Shown here piece by piece: positions 37,587 to 46,822 of a DNA stretch of 64,000 nucleotides. The notes beneath the pieces were generated by a model. It saw nothing but the letters and a program-made list of their open reading frames with translations, was not told where the DNA came from and made no database searches. Within the stretch, counting starts at the first letter, position 1. Every line of letters begins with the position of its first letter. Where the stretch lies: contig NZ_JAPMLN010000009.1 of assembly GCF_026410405.1 (NCBI RefSeq), forward strand, positions 1 to 64,000. The letters are read 5' to 3'. Position numbers and translations under genes: made by a program. Origin of the DNA: Marinicella gelatinilytica (lineage in GTDB: Bacteria; Pseudomonadota; Gammaproteobacteria; Xanthomonadales; Marinicellaceae).

Positions 37587-37630
37587 ATATTTTCTGACAA
37601 GCTTGTCAATATTTTCCTACAGTTGTCTAT
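37587..37630. repeat. 22-bp tandem repeat and palindrome between fimT-like gene and ssb
   Basis: ATATTTTCTGACA (from 37587) and ATATTTTCCTACA (from 37609) recur with a 22-base period. TGACAAGCTTGTCA (37595-37608) is a perfect 14-base palindrome spanning the junction. The array resembles the one at 1666-1718. Confidence 0.5.
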
Positions 37631-37661
37631 ATAAACGATGGTACAGATGGTCGATTGTCCC

Positions 37662-37690
37662 TTGAACAGGTATAATAACGACTCTATAAT
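37662..37690 (+). promoter_or_regulatory. ssb promoter
   Basis: TTGAAC (37662-37667), exactly 17 bases, TATAAT (37685-37690), 28 bases before the ssb ATG. This is a strong sigma-70 match. Confidence 0.75.
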
Positions 37691-37717
37691 TGTCGATTAT
37701 TTAATCAGGAAAAACAC

Positions 37718-38182
37718 ATGGCACGAGGTATCAATAAAGTCATCTTAGTGGGAAATTTAGGCCAGGATCCTGAAGTCCGCTACACCCCGGCCGGCGCGGC
37801 GGTTACCACCATATCAGTGGCCACCACCGAAGCCTGGAACGATAAAGACGGTAATAAACAAGAGCGCACTGAATGGCACCGTGTGGTATTTTTTAGCCGA
37901 TTAGCGGAAATTGCCGGAGAATACCTTAAAAAAGGTTCCCAAGTTTACATAGAAGGCAAACTTCGCACCAACAAATGGCAAGATAAATCTGGGGCGGATC
38001 GTTACACCACTGAAATTATGGCGAATGAAATGCAAATGCTTGGCGGACGCTCCGGCCCAGGTGGTGGTATGGGTGGTGGAAACATGCCATCAGCACCAAA
38101 AGGCAATAAACAAAATCAGAATCAAAACCAGAACGACTCCGGTCCGAATTACGATGATTTTGACGACGAAATACCTTTTTAG
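37718..38182 (+). CDS. ssb: Single-stranded DNA-binding protein
   Basis: 154 residues. The OB-fold spans about 1-110 ([40 protein letters not shown]), then a Gly/Asn/Gln linker and the acidic tip DDFDDEIPF, which recruits replication and repair partners. AGGA precedes the ATG. It has a strong promoter and terminator of its own. uvrA, often divergent from ssb, is replaced here by a pseudopilin gene. Confidence 0.97.
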   Translation: MARGINKVILVGNLGQDPEVRYTPAGAAVTTISVATTEAWNDKDGNKQERTEWHRVVFFSRLAEIAGEYLKKGSQVYIEGKLRTNKWQDKSGADRYTTEIMANEMQMLGGRSGPGGGMGGGNMPSAPKGNKQNQNQNQNDSGPNYDDFDDEIPF

Positions 38183-38216
38183 AGGTAAGCATCATTAATC
38201 CTATAACCATAAATTT

Positions 38217-38247
38217 GAACCCCTTGTCCTTGAGGGGTTCTTTTTTT
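38217..38247 (+). terminator. Rho-independent terminator of ssb
   Basis: GAACCCCT (38217-38224) pairs with AGGGGTTC (38233-38240), followed by seven T. Confidence 0.93.
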
Positions 38248-38290
38248 GCCTTATTATTTTTAAGGTTGTAACAATATACCTAAAGGTGAC

Positions 38291-39460
38291 ATGAGCTTTA
38301 AAGAATCACATTTTATTTTAATGACCGGCTATCGTCAGCAATTAGCCAAAGCCCTTTATCAACAAGGAGTTCCCTATTCGATTGTGACTGAGAAACCCAT
38401 TAAAATAACACCGCCCGGTGTTGATGAGGTTCTCATCGTGGCCTTTGCTCAAATAGATAAAGCCCTAGATGATAACGATTTAAGCATGATTGGGTTACGC
38501 CTAAAAAATACCCCTAGCCATGTCATCGCCGGTACCGAATCGGGGGTTTTTCCGGCTGCCGTTTTAAGGCGAATTTACAATGCCCGAAGTTCTTCAAAAG
38601 CCTTGTTGAATCGTTGTACCGACAAAATGGCCATGAAAGAATACCTGAGCGAACACGATATTCCCATGGCTGCCTTTGTCACTCACCGTAAGGGCATAAC
38701 AGCAGAATCATTGGTCAAAAATCTTGGGTTACCTGTGGTTGTTAAAGACCGCAAGAATTCCGGTGGACGTAATGTTGTGATAGTAAAAACAGTTGAAGAA
38801 TTACGCCCACTACTGGCAACTCAGCGACTATATGAACAATTTATTGATGCCGCTGAAGGCAGTATCGAATCTTTTATTGAAAATGGCCAAATTATCTTTT
38901 CCAGTATCACCGAATACCACACCAATAAAGTCGCCAATATTGTTCCCGCCGGTTACCCGGAAGCTGAACTAGAAGCTATTCGGACTTTGAATACTCAGGT
39001 GATTAAATCACTCAATATAAAGTGGGGCTTAACTCATCTTGAATATTATCGTGATAAAAAAGGTCAGTTGTTCGGTGAAGTGGCACTGCGACCGCCGGGC
39101 GGATATATCATGGAATTAATCAAGTGTGCCTATGACTTTGATCCCTGGGAGGTTTTCGTACAAATTGAGCTGGGCCTGCCGGTCGAAAATTTACCGGCTA
39201 ATCCTGTTCGGACTTGTGGCGCTGTTTTACTGCATCCCGGCGAAGGTATCGTTAAAACCGTGACTTTGCCCAATAAAACTGACTATCCCACATTGTCCAA
39301 AGCCACCATCAAAGTTACAAAAGGCGACCGCATTAAACCGCGAGATGGTGTCGGTGAAAGCGTCGGGCGTTGTTTTTTCAGTGCCGATCAATACGACGAT
39401 GTGAGCAAAGACATAAGTAAACTGTGTCGTACAAACCCTGTTGAAATTGAGCAAGATTGA
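38291..39460 (+). CDS. ATP-grasp ligase of unknown substrate
   Basis: 389 residues. The core has ATP-grasp features: CTDKMAMKEYLSEHDIPMAA at the entry of the A domain, LPVVVKDRKNSGGRNVVIVK (nucleotide-binding Lys and glycine loop), LYEQFIDAAEGSIESF, and a metal-binding region around GLTHLEYYRDKKGQLFGEVALRPPGG. These enzymes join a carboxylate to an amine or thiol through an acyl-phosphate. The C-terminal ~90 residues form the extra domain seen in biotin-carboxylase-like ATP-grasp proteins. No partner gene indicates the product. It is 102 bases upstream of an Atm1-type exporter on the same strand. Confidence 0.82.
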   Translation: MSFKESHFILMTGYRQQLAKALYQQGVPYSIVTEKPIKITPPGVDEVLIVAFAQIDKALDDNDLSMIGLRLKNTPSHVIAGTESGVFPAAVLRRIYNARSSSKALLNRCTDKMAMKEYLSEHDIPMAAFVTHRKGITAESLVKNLGLPVVVKDRKNSGGRNVVIVKTVEELRPLLATQRLYEQFIDAAEGSIESFIENGQIIFSSITEYHTNKVANIVPAGYPEAELEAIRTLNTQVIKSLNIKWGLTHLEYYRDKKGQLFGEVALRPPGGYIMELIKCAYDFDPWEVFVQIELGLPVENLPANPVRTCGAVLLHPGEGIVKTVTLPNKTDYPTLSKATIKVTKGDRIKPRDGVGESVGRCFFSADQYDDVSKDISKLCRTNPVEIEQD

Positions 39461-39562
39461 TGAACATCAATTTGCTACCAAATACTGGTAATCAATATTC
39501 TATCTAAATTAAATTTCTTTTAATGACTTATAATCAATCCTTTAAAGTCGATCCCACAAACC

Positions 39563-41362
39563 ATGCGCGGGCAAGCTCCTCCAGAAACTGATCAGGCCGA
39601 AAATTGGGACGTTTTGAAAAAGCTGCTGCCTTATTTGTCGGAATATAAAGCACGGGTGATTCTGGCGTTGCTGTTTTTAGTGGCGGCGAAATTAGCCACC
39701 ACCGGTATGCCATTTTTAATTAAAGGGATCGTTGATCAGTTAGGTGCGGCCGGTAACAATTCAATGGTATCAGGACAGTGGTTTTTGGCACCGGTGGCTT
39801 TGGTGCTTGTCTATGGCTTACTGCGCTTTGCCAATGTCTTATTCGGTGAGATTCGGGATACTTTGTTTGGCCGGGTGACTGAACGGTCCATGCGGCGAAT
39901 TGCGCATGAAGCCTTTGTGCATTTGCATCGGTTGGATTTGGATTATCATTTAAATCGCAAGACCGGCGGTGTTTCTCGGGACATTGAACGCGGTGTCAGT
40001 GGCATTAGTTTCCTGTTACGTTTTATGGTGTTTAGTATTTTGCCGGCGTTGATAGAAATTATGTTGGTGGTGGGTATTTTGTTGTTTCAATATGGTTGGA
40101 AGTTTGGCTTAACCACTTTGATTGCCATCATTACATATATTCTGTTTTCGGTGAAAATAACTAATTGGCGGCGGGCTTTTTTGCGTGAGGCCAATACCGC
40201 AGATTCGGCCAGTAACAGCCGTGCCATAGACAGCTTATTGAACTATGAGACGGTTAAGTATTACACCAATGAGGCTTTTGAAGCCAATCGTTACGATGCC
40301 AACTTAAAGCAATTAGAACAAGCCAAACGGAAGAACCGCTTGTCGCTGTTCGCCCTGAATGGTGGACAAGCCTTAATCATCAGTGTTTCGATGACAGCGA
40401 TGATGCTGTTAGCGGTTCTGGGTGTGCAAAACGGTGCTATGACGGTGGGTGACTTTGTCTTGGTCAATGCCTTTATGATGCAATTGTTTATTCCTTTGGG
40501 ATCTTTAGGTTTTGTGTACCGTGAAATCAAAACATCCATGATTAACATTGAGCAGCTGTTTAATATTTTGGAGATTCAACCAAAAATCAACGATGCCCCG
40601 AATGCCAAAAAGTTGGTTGTTTCACAAGGTGAGATCGAATTCAAGCAGGTTGAATTTAGCTACCGCAGTGATCGTGACATCATTAAAGGCCTCAGTTTTA
40701 AAGTGACAGCCGGCCAAACTTTAGCGGTGGTTGGCGCCAGTGGTTCGGGCAAATCAACATTGGTGAAACTGTTGTTTCGTTTTTATGAGCCAACTGCCGG
40801 ACGCATTGAAATCGATGGTCAGGATATTCAACAAGTCACTCAAGATTCTTTACGCCGAGCCATTGGGGTGGTACCGCAAGACACGGTGTTGTTTAATGAT
40901 TCCATTTGGGAAAATATTCGCTATGGCAATCCTTCGGCCGGTGATGAAGCGATCAAACAAGCCATATCCATGGCCTATTTGGATGATTTTATCGCACAAT
41001 TACCCGATGGCACGGCCACTCAAGTGGGTGAGCGTGGCTTAAAGCTTTCCGGTGGTGAAAAACAGCGGGTTGCCATCGCCCGAACCATTTTGAAAAAGCC
41101 GCCAATCATGGTGTTTGATGAAGCCACTTCATCGCTGGACAGTCAGTCCGAACAAATGATTCTAAAAGCCATTCAGGAGATGGCTAAGAACACCACTAAT
41201 TTAGTTATTGCCCATCGCTTGTCCACCGTCGTCAATGCCGATCAGATTATCGTTCTTGAGCAGGGTCGTATTATTGAACAAGGCTCGCATGATGATTTAA
41301 TGCTGTCACAGGGCAGTTATGCGCAATTGTGGCTGGCACAACAAAAAGAAGATAGTCAGTGA
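39563..41362 (+). CDS. Atm1-type (ABCB7/HMT family) ABC exporter
   Basis: 599 residues, a half-transporter with a six-span membrane domain (about 20-320) fused to an ATPase. Walker A is GASGSGKST, the signature is LSGGEKQRVAIAR, Walker B is IMVFDEATSSLDS, followed by AHRLST. The membrane part carries the DTLFGRVTERSMRRIA and NYETVKYYTNE segments characteristic of the Atm1/ABCB7 group, exporters linked to glutathione, metal and sulfur trafficking. It probably works as a homodimer. Its stop is 4 bases from the end of the convergent cytochrome bd operon. Confidence 0.92.
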   Translation: MRGQAPPETDQAENWDVLKKLLPYLSEYKARVILALLFLVAAKLATTGMPFLIKGIVDQLGAAGNNSMVSGQWFLAPVALVLVYGLLRFANVLFGEIRDTLFGRVTERSMRRIAHEAFVHLHRLDLDYHLNRKTGGVSRDIERGVSGISFLLRFMVFSILPALIEIMLVVGILLFQYGWKFGLTTLIAIITYILFSVKITNWRRAFLREANTADSASNSRAIDSLLNYETVKYYTNEAFEANRYDANLKQLEQAKRKNRLSLFALNGGQALIISVSMTAMMLLAVLGVQNGAMTVGDFVLVNAFMMQLFIPLGSLGFVYREIKTSMINIEQLFNILEIQPKINDAPNAKKLVVSQGEIEFKQVEFSYRSDRDIIKGLSFKVTAGQTLAVVGASGSGKSTLVKLLFRFYEPTAGRIEIDGQDIQQVTQDSLRRAIGVVPQDTVLFNDSIWENIRYGNPSAGDEAIKQAISMAYLDDFIAQLPDGTATQVGERGLKLSGGEKQRVAIARTILKKPPIMVFDEATSSLDSQSEQMILKAIQEMAKNTTNLVIAHRLSTVVNADQIIVLEQGRIIEQGSHDDLMLSQGSYAQLWLAQQKEDSQ

Positions 41363-41365
41363 TTA

Positions 41366-41482
41366 TTATGTCCCCAAAGAAAAAATGCCTTTAATCACCA
41401 GACTAATCAAACCCACCGCCAGAAATCCCAAACACCACAAGCCAATAAACCAGAGCCATTGTCTTGTTTTTTTGCTAACCAT
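41366..41482 (-). CDS. DUF2474/CydX-like small subunit of cytochrome bd
   Basis: 38 residues: MVSKKTRQWLWFIGLWCLGF then a second hydrophobic half ending IFSLGT. One membrane span (about 9-30) follows a basic start. It overlaps the cydB stop by one base (TAATG). A small membrane protein directly after cydAB matches the DUF2474 family found with cyanide-insensitive-type oxidases and the role of E. coli CydX, which stabilises the haem sites. Family naming is from pattern and context. Confidence 0.78.
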   Translation of the reverse strand: MVSKKTRQWLWFIGLWCLGFLAVGLISLVIKGIFSLGT

Positions 41483-42501
41483 TAATACAAACTCTCATGA
41501 CTGCTTTTACCGCGGAAGGTGAAGAAGCTAAAGGCGGTGTAAGCCAAGATGATGGGTAAGAAAATCACCGTACCAACCAATAGCAACATCAGTGAGCTGT
41601 CAGCGGCGGCGGCTTGCCAGAGGGTGAGTTCAAAGGGCACAATCCAGGGATAAACACCGACGGCCAGGCCTGCATATCCGGTAACAAATAACAGTATGGC
41701 GTAGATAAATACGCGACTGTGGGAATCTTTATTGTGCAAATGCCGGATAATTTGTACCACCGCGAATAAGCTGATCAGTGGAATCGGTAATAAATACCAG
41801 AAATTAGGTGAGCTAAACCATAAATCAGCGATGCGGTCATCCATCAGCGGCATAATGATGCTGATTAAAGCCATAAACAGCACCACAAAAATCAGACAAT
41901 ATTGACCGGCAATGCGGGCCCATTTTTGGGTGATTTCATCGGTTTTCATAATGGTCCAGCCGGCGCCCAGCAAACCATAGGCGAATATCAATCCGATACC
42001 GCTAAACACGGCAAAGCCATTGGCCCAGTCCAGCGGACCGCCGGCGTACTGGCCATCGATGACGGTGAAGCCCTGGACAAAGTTGCCTAATATCAGGCCT
42101 TGCATAAAAGTCGCCAACATGGAGCCAAAATGAAACGCGGCATCCCAGACCCAGCGTTTCATACCGGCTTTAAAGCGGAATTCAAAGGCGACACCGCGGA
42201 AAATTAAACCGATGAGCATTAAGATAAAGGGTAAGTAAAGCGCCGGTAAAACAATGGAATAGGCCAGCGGAAAAGCGGCAAATAAACCGCCACCACCGAG
42301 CACCAGCCAAGTTTCGTTACCATCCCAAAAAGGTGCCACCGAATTCATCATGCGATCCCGGCATTGTTCGGATGGTGCAAAGGGAAACAAAATACCGACG
42401 CCCAAGTCAAAACCATCAAGAAGTACATAAAGGAAAATCGCGAGGGCCAAAACAGCGCCCCAAATCAGCGGTAAATCCAACCAGCTTGCTAATTCACTCA
42501 T
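41482..42501 (-). CDS. cydB: Cytochrome bd ubiquinol oxidase subunit II
   Basis: 339 residues, eight or so membrane spans. LIWGAVLALAIFLYVLLDGFDLGVGIL is the family N-terminus; PFWDGNETWLVLGGGGLFAAFP is the classic CydB block. It pairs with CydA to reduce O2 to water with quinol. It overlaps cydA by 4 bases and the DUF2474-type gene by 1. Confidence 0.97.
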   Translation of the reverse strand: MSELASWLDLPLIWGAVLALAIFLYVLLDGFDLGVGILFPFAPSEQCRDRMMNSVAPFWDGNETWLVLGGGGLFAAFPLAYSIVLPALYLPFILMLIGLIFRGVAFEFRFKAGMKRWVWDAAFHFGSMLATFMQGLILGNFVQGFTVIDGQYAGGPLDWANGFAVFSGIGLIFAYGLLGAGWTIMKTDEITQKWARIAGQYCLIFVVLFMALISIIMPLMDDRIADLWFSSPNFWYLLPIPLISLFAVVQIIRHLHNKDSHSRVFIYAILLFVTGYAGLAVGVYPWIVPFELTLWQAAAADSSLMLLLVGTVIFLPIILAYTAFSFFTFRGKSSHESLY

Positions 42502-43907
42502 TGTTGATCTCCATCATTATTTAAGGCCTTGGCAGCTTGTTGGCGGCTGTGTTGATAATAATCCGGATCACTTTGATCGGTAGGCCCTTTTTTGAAAATC
42601 CGAAAAATATAATAAGTACCGGCACCAAAGAGGGCGGTATAGACCACAATAAAAATAGCCAGGGACAGCGCCACTTGCGCGCCAATCACCGGTGACAAGC
42701 TGTCCGCCGTTCGTAAATGGCCAAACACGGTATAGGGCTGACGACCAATTTCAGTCACAAACCAGCCGGCAATAATGGCCACGAAACCTGACGGTCCCAT
42801 TAAAACACACCATCTCATAAACCAATCAGAGCGGTATAAATGGCCGCGCCAATAGCGCCAGGCGGCCACCAGGCCGGTAAAAATCATGGCAAAGCCAATC
42901 GCCAACATCACCCGAAACGACCAGAATACGGTCGCCACTGGCGGGTGTTCTTCCACCGGCCAATGGTTCAAGCCTTTGACTTCACCGTCTAAACTGTGGG
43001 TCAGTATTAAGCTGGATGCATAGGGGATATTGAGTTCAAAATCATTCCGCTGTTCGGCTTGATTCGGCCAGGCAACCACCCGAAAGCCTGCGCCTTGTTC
43101 CGTTTCCCAGATGCCTTCCATGGCGGCGACTTTAATCGGTTGATGTTCCAGGGTATTTAAGCCGTGCAAATCACCAATAATTAATTGTGCCGGTGCCACA
43201 AAAAGTGCCATAAGCAAGGCCATACCGAGCATGATTTTAGCTTCGGCTAAATGTCGGTTTTTTAAAATATACCAGGCACCCACCGCACCGACCGCAAAAG
43301 CCGTGGTTAAGAAGGCCGCGGTGACCATATGCATTAAACGATAGGGGAATGATGGGTTAAAAATAATGCCCCACCAGTCTTTGGGGAAAAACACCCCGGC
43401 GGCATCTCGACTAAAACCGGCGGGTGTTTGCATCCAACTGTTGGCCGATAAAATCCAAAAAGCCGAAATTAAAGTGCCGATGGCCACAATCACGGTGGCG
43501 GCAAAGTGCATGTTTTTGCTGACCCGACCCCAACCGAATAGCATAATCCCTAAAAAAGAAGCTTCCAAGAAAAATGCAGTTAACACCTCGTAACCCAATA
43601 AAGGTCCCAGGATATTACCGGTTTGGGTGGAAAATAACGACCAGTTGGTACCGAACTGATAACTCATCACCACGCCGGAGACCACGCCTAAACCAAAGGC
43701 AACGGCAAAAACCTTCACCCAAAAGCGATAAATCCGTTGATAAACCGGGTTATCCGTTTTCAGCCACAAACCCTCAAGTACGGCCAAAAAACTGGCCAGA
43801 CCAATGGTAAAGGCAGGGAAGATGATATGAAAGGCAATGGTAAAACCGAACTGGATTCGGGCCAGGAGTAGGGCGTCAAAGTTTTCTAATACAGGCATGA
43901 TAAACAT
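42498..43907 (-). CDS. cydA: Cytochrome bd ubiquinol oxidase subunit I, CIO-like
   Basis: 469 residues (466 if the ATG at 43898 is used; neither start has a Shine-Dalgarno). RIQFGFTIAFHIIFPAFTIG carries the haem-ligand His. GRQPYTVFGHLRTADSLSP and the short Q-loop resemble CioA of the cyanide-insensitive oxidase group more than E. coli CydA. Subunit I holds haems b558, b595 and d and the quinol site. It allows respiration at low oxygen or under sulfide, cyanide or NO stress. The operon order is cydA-cydB-DUF2474. Confidence 0.96.
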   Translation of the reverse strand: MFIMPVLENFDALLLARIQFGFTIAFHIIFPAFTIGLASFLAVLEGLWLKTDNPVYQRIYRFWVKVFAVAFGLGVVSGVVMSYQFGTNWSLFSTQTGNILGPLLGYEVLTAFFLEASFLGIMLFGWGRVSKNMHFAATVIVAIGTLISAFWILSANSWMQTPAGFSRDAAGVFFPKDWWGIIFNPSFPYRLMHMVTAAFLTTAFAVGAVGAWYILKNRHLAEAKIMLGMALLMALFVAPAQLIIGDLHGLNTLEHQPIKVAAMEGIWETEQGAGFRVVAWPNQAEQRNDFELNIPYASSLILTHSLDGEVKGLNHWPVEEHPPVATVFWSFRVMLAIGFAMIFTGLVAAWRYWRGHLYRSDWFMRWCVLMGPSGFVAIIAGWFVTEIGRQPYTVFGHLRTADSLSPVIGAQVALSLAIFIVVYTALFGAGTYYIFRIFKKGPTDQSDPDYYQHSRQQAAKALNNDGDQQ

Positions 43908-44110
43908 ATTAGATAAAATTGAATTATAGTTTATTTATGTTGATTAATCAAATATATGGCTGAAATTATTGAGCTTGGTCATCGATAAATCAAACCTGGC
44001 CATTCCATTCATTCATAAATAACTGCGAATCCAGACATCATTTGTTCGGCTTTGATTTTAATTTGATGTTGACAATGGTAAAATTAAGTTTTTAATACGA
44101 ACGTTTGAAT
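43908..44110. other. Divergent intergenic region, cydA / acyl-CoA dehydrogenase
   Basis: 203 bases with no gene. The perfect palindrome TTGATTAATCAA (43940-43951) is 33 bases upstream of cydA. Its half-sites are those of FNR/Anr, but the gap is 2 bases instead of 4, so I do not call it an FNR box. Confidence 0.35.
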
Positions 44111-45883
44111 ATGGCTAATTTACCCGCACCCGTTAAAGATATACAATTTATTGTTGATGAAGTTTTGGACTTAACCGGTCACTATCAAAAACTTGGTGTC
44201 CATGAAGAGTTGGATGCTGAAACCTTCGTTACTGTGATTGACGAAGCCTCTAAATTTTTACATGAATATGTTGGCCCCTTAAACAATCCGGCGGATGAAC
44301 AAGGTTGCCGGATTGACGGCAATAAAGTCACCACCCCCGATGGTTTTAAAGAGCTTTATAAAAACTATTGTGATTCAGGCTGGTCATCTTTGGATGGTGA
44401 TCCTGATTACGGTGGTCAAGGCTTAAGCAGTTGGTTGCAATTAATTTTGGGCGAACTGAATACCTATTATTGCCCAGGTTGGTCTAATTATCCGGGTTTA
44501 ACCCACGGTGCCCGTGAATTGTTGACCCATTTTGCTTCTGATGAGCTGGCTAAAATGGTATTACCTAAACTCACCACCGGTGAATGGTCCGGCACCATGT
44601 GTTTGACTGAACCACAGTGTGGCACTGATTTAGGCATGGTGGCAACAGCTGCCAAGCCGCTTGATGACGGTAGTTATGAAGTAACCGGCACTAAAATATT
44701 TATCACTTCCGGAGAACATGATTTAACGGACAATATTATTCATCTGGTGCTGGCGCGATTACCGGATGCACCGGAAGGTACCAAGGGAATTTCATTATTT
44801 TTAGTGCCTAAGTTTTTAATCAATGATGATCTCAGTGTTGGTGAACGCAATGGTGTGGCGGCTGCCAGTATTGAGCATAAAATGGGCCTTAACAGTTCTG
44901 CCACTTGTGTGATGAACTTCGATGGGGCCAAAGGTTATTTAATTGGCCAACCCAATGAAGGTTTGAAAATAATGTTTACCATGATGAATGGAGCACGTTT
45001 AAATACCGGTATTCAAGGTTTAGCTGCCACCCAGGCGTCTTATCAAAATGCTTTGGCCTATGCCAAAGACCGTTTGCAAATGCGTGCTGCTGATGGTCCA
45101 AAATACCCGAATAAACCGGCCGATCCCATCATTGTGCACCCGGATGTTCGGCGCATGCTGTTAACCCAAAAAGCCTTTGCCGAGGGTAACCGTGCTCTGG
45201 CTTATTTTGTCGGTCAGAAACTGGAAGTGATCAAACATTCAAAAGACGCTGATGAAGTGAAAAAAGCAGAACAGTTGGTGGCATTTTTGATTCCGATTGT
45301 CAAAGGCTTTATCACCGAAACTGCACTGGAAGCAACCACTTACGGCATTCAAGTGTATGGTGGTCATGGCTATATTAAGGAGCACGGCCAGGAACAATGG
45401 TATCGAGATGCGCGGATTTTCACTCTCTATGAAGGTACCACCGGTATTCAAGGTTTAGATTTAGTTGGCCGCAAATTGTTGTACTTACAAAAAGGTCAGA
45501 TTGGACAAATGGGTGATATTATTCAAGATTTTATTGATAATAATGACACGCCATTTAATGCACAGTTACAAAAAGCTTTAGATGCCTGGCATGATATTAC
45601 CGGGTTTATTGCCAAGTCTGCCATGCAAGATGCCAATGAAGTCGGAGCCGCCTCGGTGGATTACATGATGATGTCCGGTTATGTTGTCCTTGCATATTTC
45701 TGGGCACGATTGCATAATTCAGCAGAGCACAACAAAGGTCAGCTCGGTGCAGATTTTTATGCAGGCAAGCAAAAAACCGCGGCATTTTATTTTGCAAAAA
45801 TATTACCGAGGATTGAAAGTTGCCAAGCGTCCATTCGGACCGGGGCTGATTCTTTGATGACGATACAAGAATCAGAATTTTAA
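44111..45883 (+). CDS. Acyl-CoA dehydrogenase (long, DmdC/FadE5-like group)
   Basis: 590 residues from the ATG at 44111; a TTG two codons earlier is less likely. Landmarks are GWSSLDGDPDYGGQGL, TMCLTEPQCGTDLG, VTGTKIFITSGEHD, GLNSSATCVMNFDGA, and the catalytic-base region TLYEGTTGIQ with Glu at about 441. The extra C-terminal domain of about 130 residues places it with the 600-residue dehydrogenases (3-methylmercaptopropionyl-CoA or long-chain acyl-CoA), which use FAD and pass electrons to ETF. The substrate is undetermined. It appears to be a single-gene unit. Confidence 0.93.
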   Translation: MANLPAPVKDIQFIVDEVLDLTGHYQKLGVHEELDAETFVTVIDEASKFLHEYVGPLNNPADEQGCRIDGNKVTTPDGFKELYKNYCDSGWSSLDGDPDYGGQGLSSWLQLILGELNTYYCPGWSNYPGLTHGARELLTHFASDELAKMVLPKLTTGEWSGTMCLTEPQCGTDLGMVATAAKPLDDGSYEVTGTKIFITSGEHDLTDNIIHLVLARLPDAPEGTKGISLFLVPKFLINDDLSVGERNGVAAASIEHKMGLNSSATCVMNFDGAKGYLIGQPNEGLKIMFTMMNGARLNTGIQGLAATQASYQNALAYAKDRLQMRAADGPKYPNKPADPIIVHPDVRRMLLTQKAFAEGNRALAYFVGQKLEVIKHSKDADEVKKAEQLVAFLIPIVKGFITETALEATTYGIQVYGGHGYIKEHGQEQWYRDARIFTLYEGTTGIQGLDLVGRKLLYLQKGQIGQMGDIIQDFIDNNDTPFNAQLQKALDAWHDITGFIAKSAMQDANEVGAASVDYMMMSGYVVLAYFWARLHNSAEHNKGQLGADFYAGKQKTAAFYFAKILPRIESCQASIRTGADSLMTIQESEF

Positions 45884-45952
45884 CGAAGAGGTTTTACATA
45901 AATCAGACATCTTTAAACGACGTCGGTTTATGTCGGTGCCTCATGGTATAGA

Positions 45953-46822
45953 TTGAAGCTAAATAAAAAATATCTAAATACAATTATTACATGGGTGCTG
46001 ATGCTGTTGGCAGTGGTGTTGTGGGGGCAATTTATATTGTTCCCCAAACACCGTGGTGCCGGCATTGAGTCGGCAACAGCACCTCCTGCTTTAGCGGCAT
46101 CAAATACAACACGCGCTCCACTTTCAAGCCACCACTTATTTGGAGCGGCGGCATCCTCGGAAACATCCTTAAACCATTCACTGTCCGGCGAAACCAGCTT
46201 AGATTTAATTATTACCGGCACCTTTGCCAGTAATGATCAACAAAGTGGTCAAGCCTATATTCGTCAACCAGGTGGTGATGAAAAAATGTTTCAAGTGGGT
46301 GATCAGGTGTTTGATATGGCCAAGTTAACAGCCGTATACCCTGACTATATATTGTTAAGTCGAAACGGTCGTCAAGAAAAATTAACCCTGTCAAAAAACC
46401 GTCTTTCAAGCGACCGAAATCCCGCTGGTCAAGTTCGCAATACAGATGGCTCTCAAGTGGATGTCGCTGCTCGAAACCGTCAGTTTATAAACAGCAGTGG
46501 TCATTGGCAAGAAGCCTTAAACCAAACTAAATTTGATGCCAATAAGATTGCTAAAATTGCCGGTAATGTCAGTATCATCACCGATAACACCGGTCAAGTT
46601 GCCGGTTTAAAAGTATCGGCTTTAAGCGGTAATAATGTACTTCTCAAACAAGGCTTACAAAGCAATGATCGCATTATTGCCGTTAATGGTGTGGCCATAG
46701 CCAGCAATAATTTGTTTACCATCAAGCAACAACTTGAGCAAAGTGAACGCGCCACGGTCACCGTTAATCGCAATGGCCGGGAAATTAGCCTTAACCTCAA
46801 CTTATCTGAGTTACAACAATGA
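45953..46822 (+). CDS. gspC: Type II secretion protein GspC
   Basis: 289 residues from a TTG start (LKLNKKYLNTIITWV..); no ATG fits, since the nearest upstream ATG runs into a stop. One membrane span (about 11-31) is followed by a linker, the homology region (LDLIITGTFASNDQQSGQAY, FQVGDQVFDMAKLTAVYPD, YILLSRNGRQEKL) and a C-terminal PDZ domain (about 205-289, GLQSNDRIIAVNGVAI). GspC links the inner-membrane platform to the GspD secretin. It overlaps gspD by 4 bases. Confidence 0.92.
   Translation: MKLNKKYLNTIITWVLMLLAVVLWGQFILFPKHRGAGIESATAPPALAASNTTRAPLSSHHLFGAAASSETSLNHSLSGETSLDLIITGTFASNDQQSGQAYIRQPGGDEKMFQVGDQVFDMAKLTAVYPDYILLSRNGRQEKLTLSKNRLSSDRNPAGQVRNTDGSQVDVAARNRQFINSSGHWQEALNQTKFDANKIAKIAGNVSIITDNTGQVAGLKVSALSGNNVLLKQGLQSNDRIIAVNGVAIASNNLFTIKQQLEQSERATVTVNRNGREISLNLNLSELQQ

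Noticed and set aside
37640-37700. LexA box at the ssb promoter
   Set aside because: No CTGT-N8-ACAG site is present; the promoter itself is a plain sigma-70 site.
43940-43951. Possible FNR/Anr box TTGATTAATCAA upstream of cydA
   Set aside because: The half-sites fit, but the central gap is 2 bases instead of 4, so it is listed only as a palindrome.
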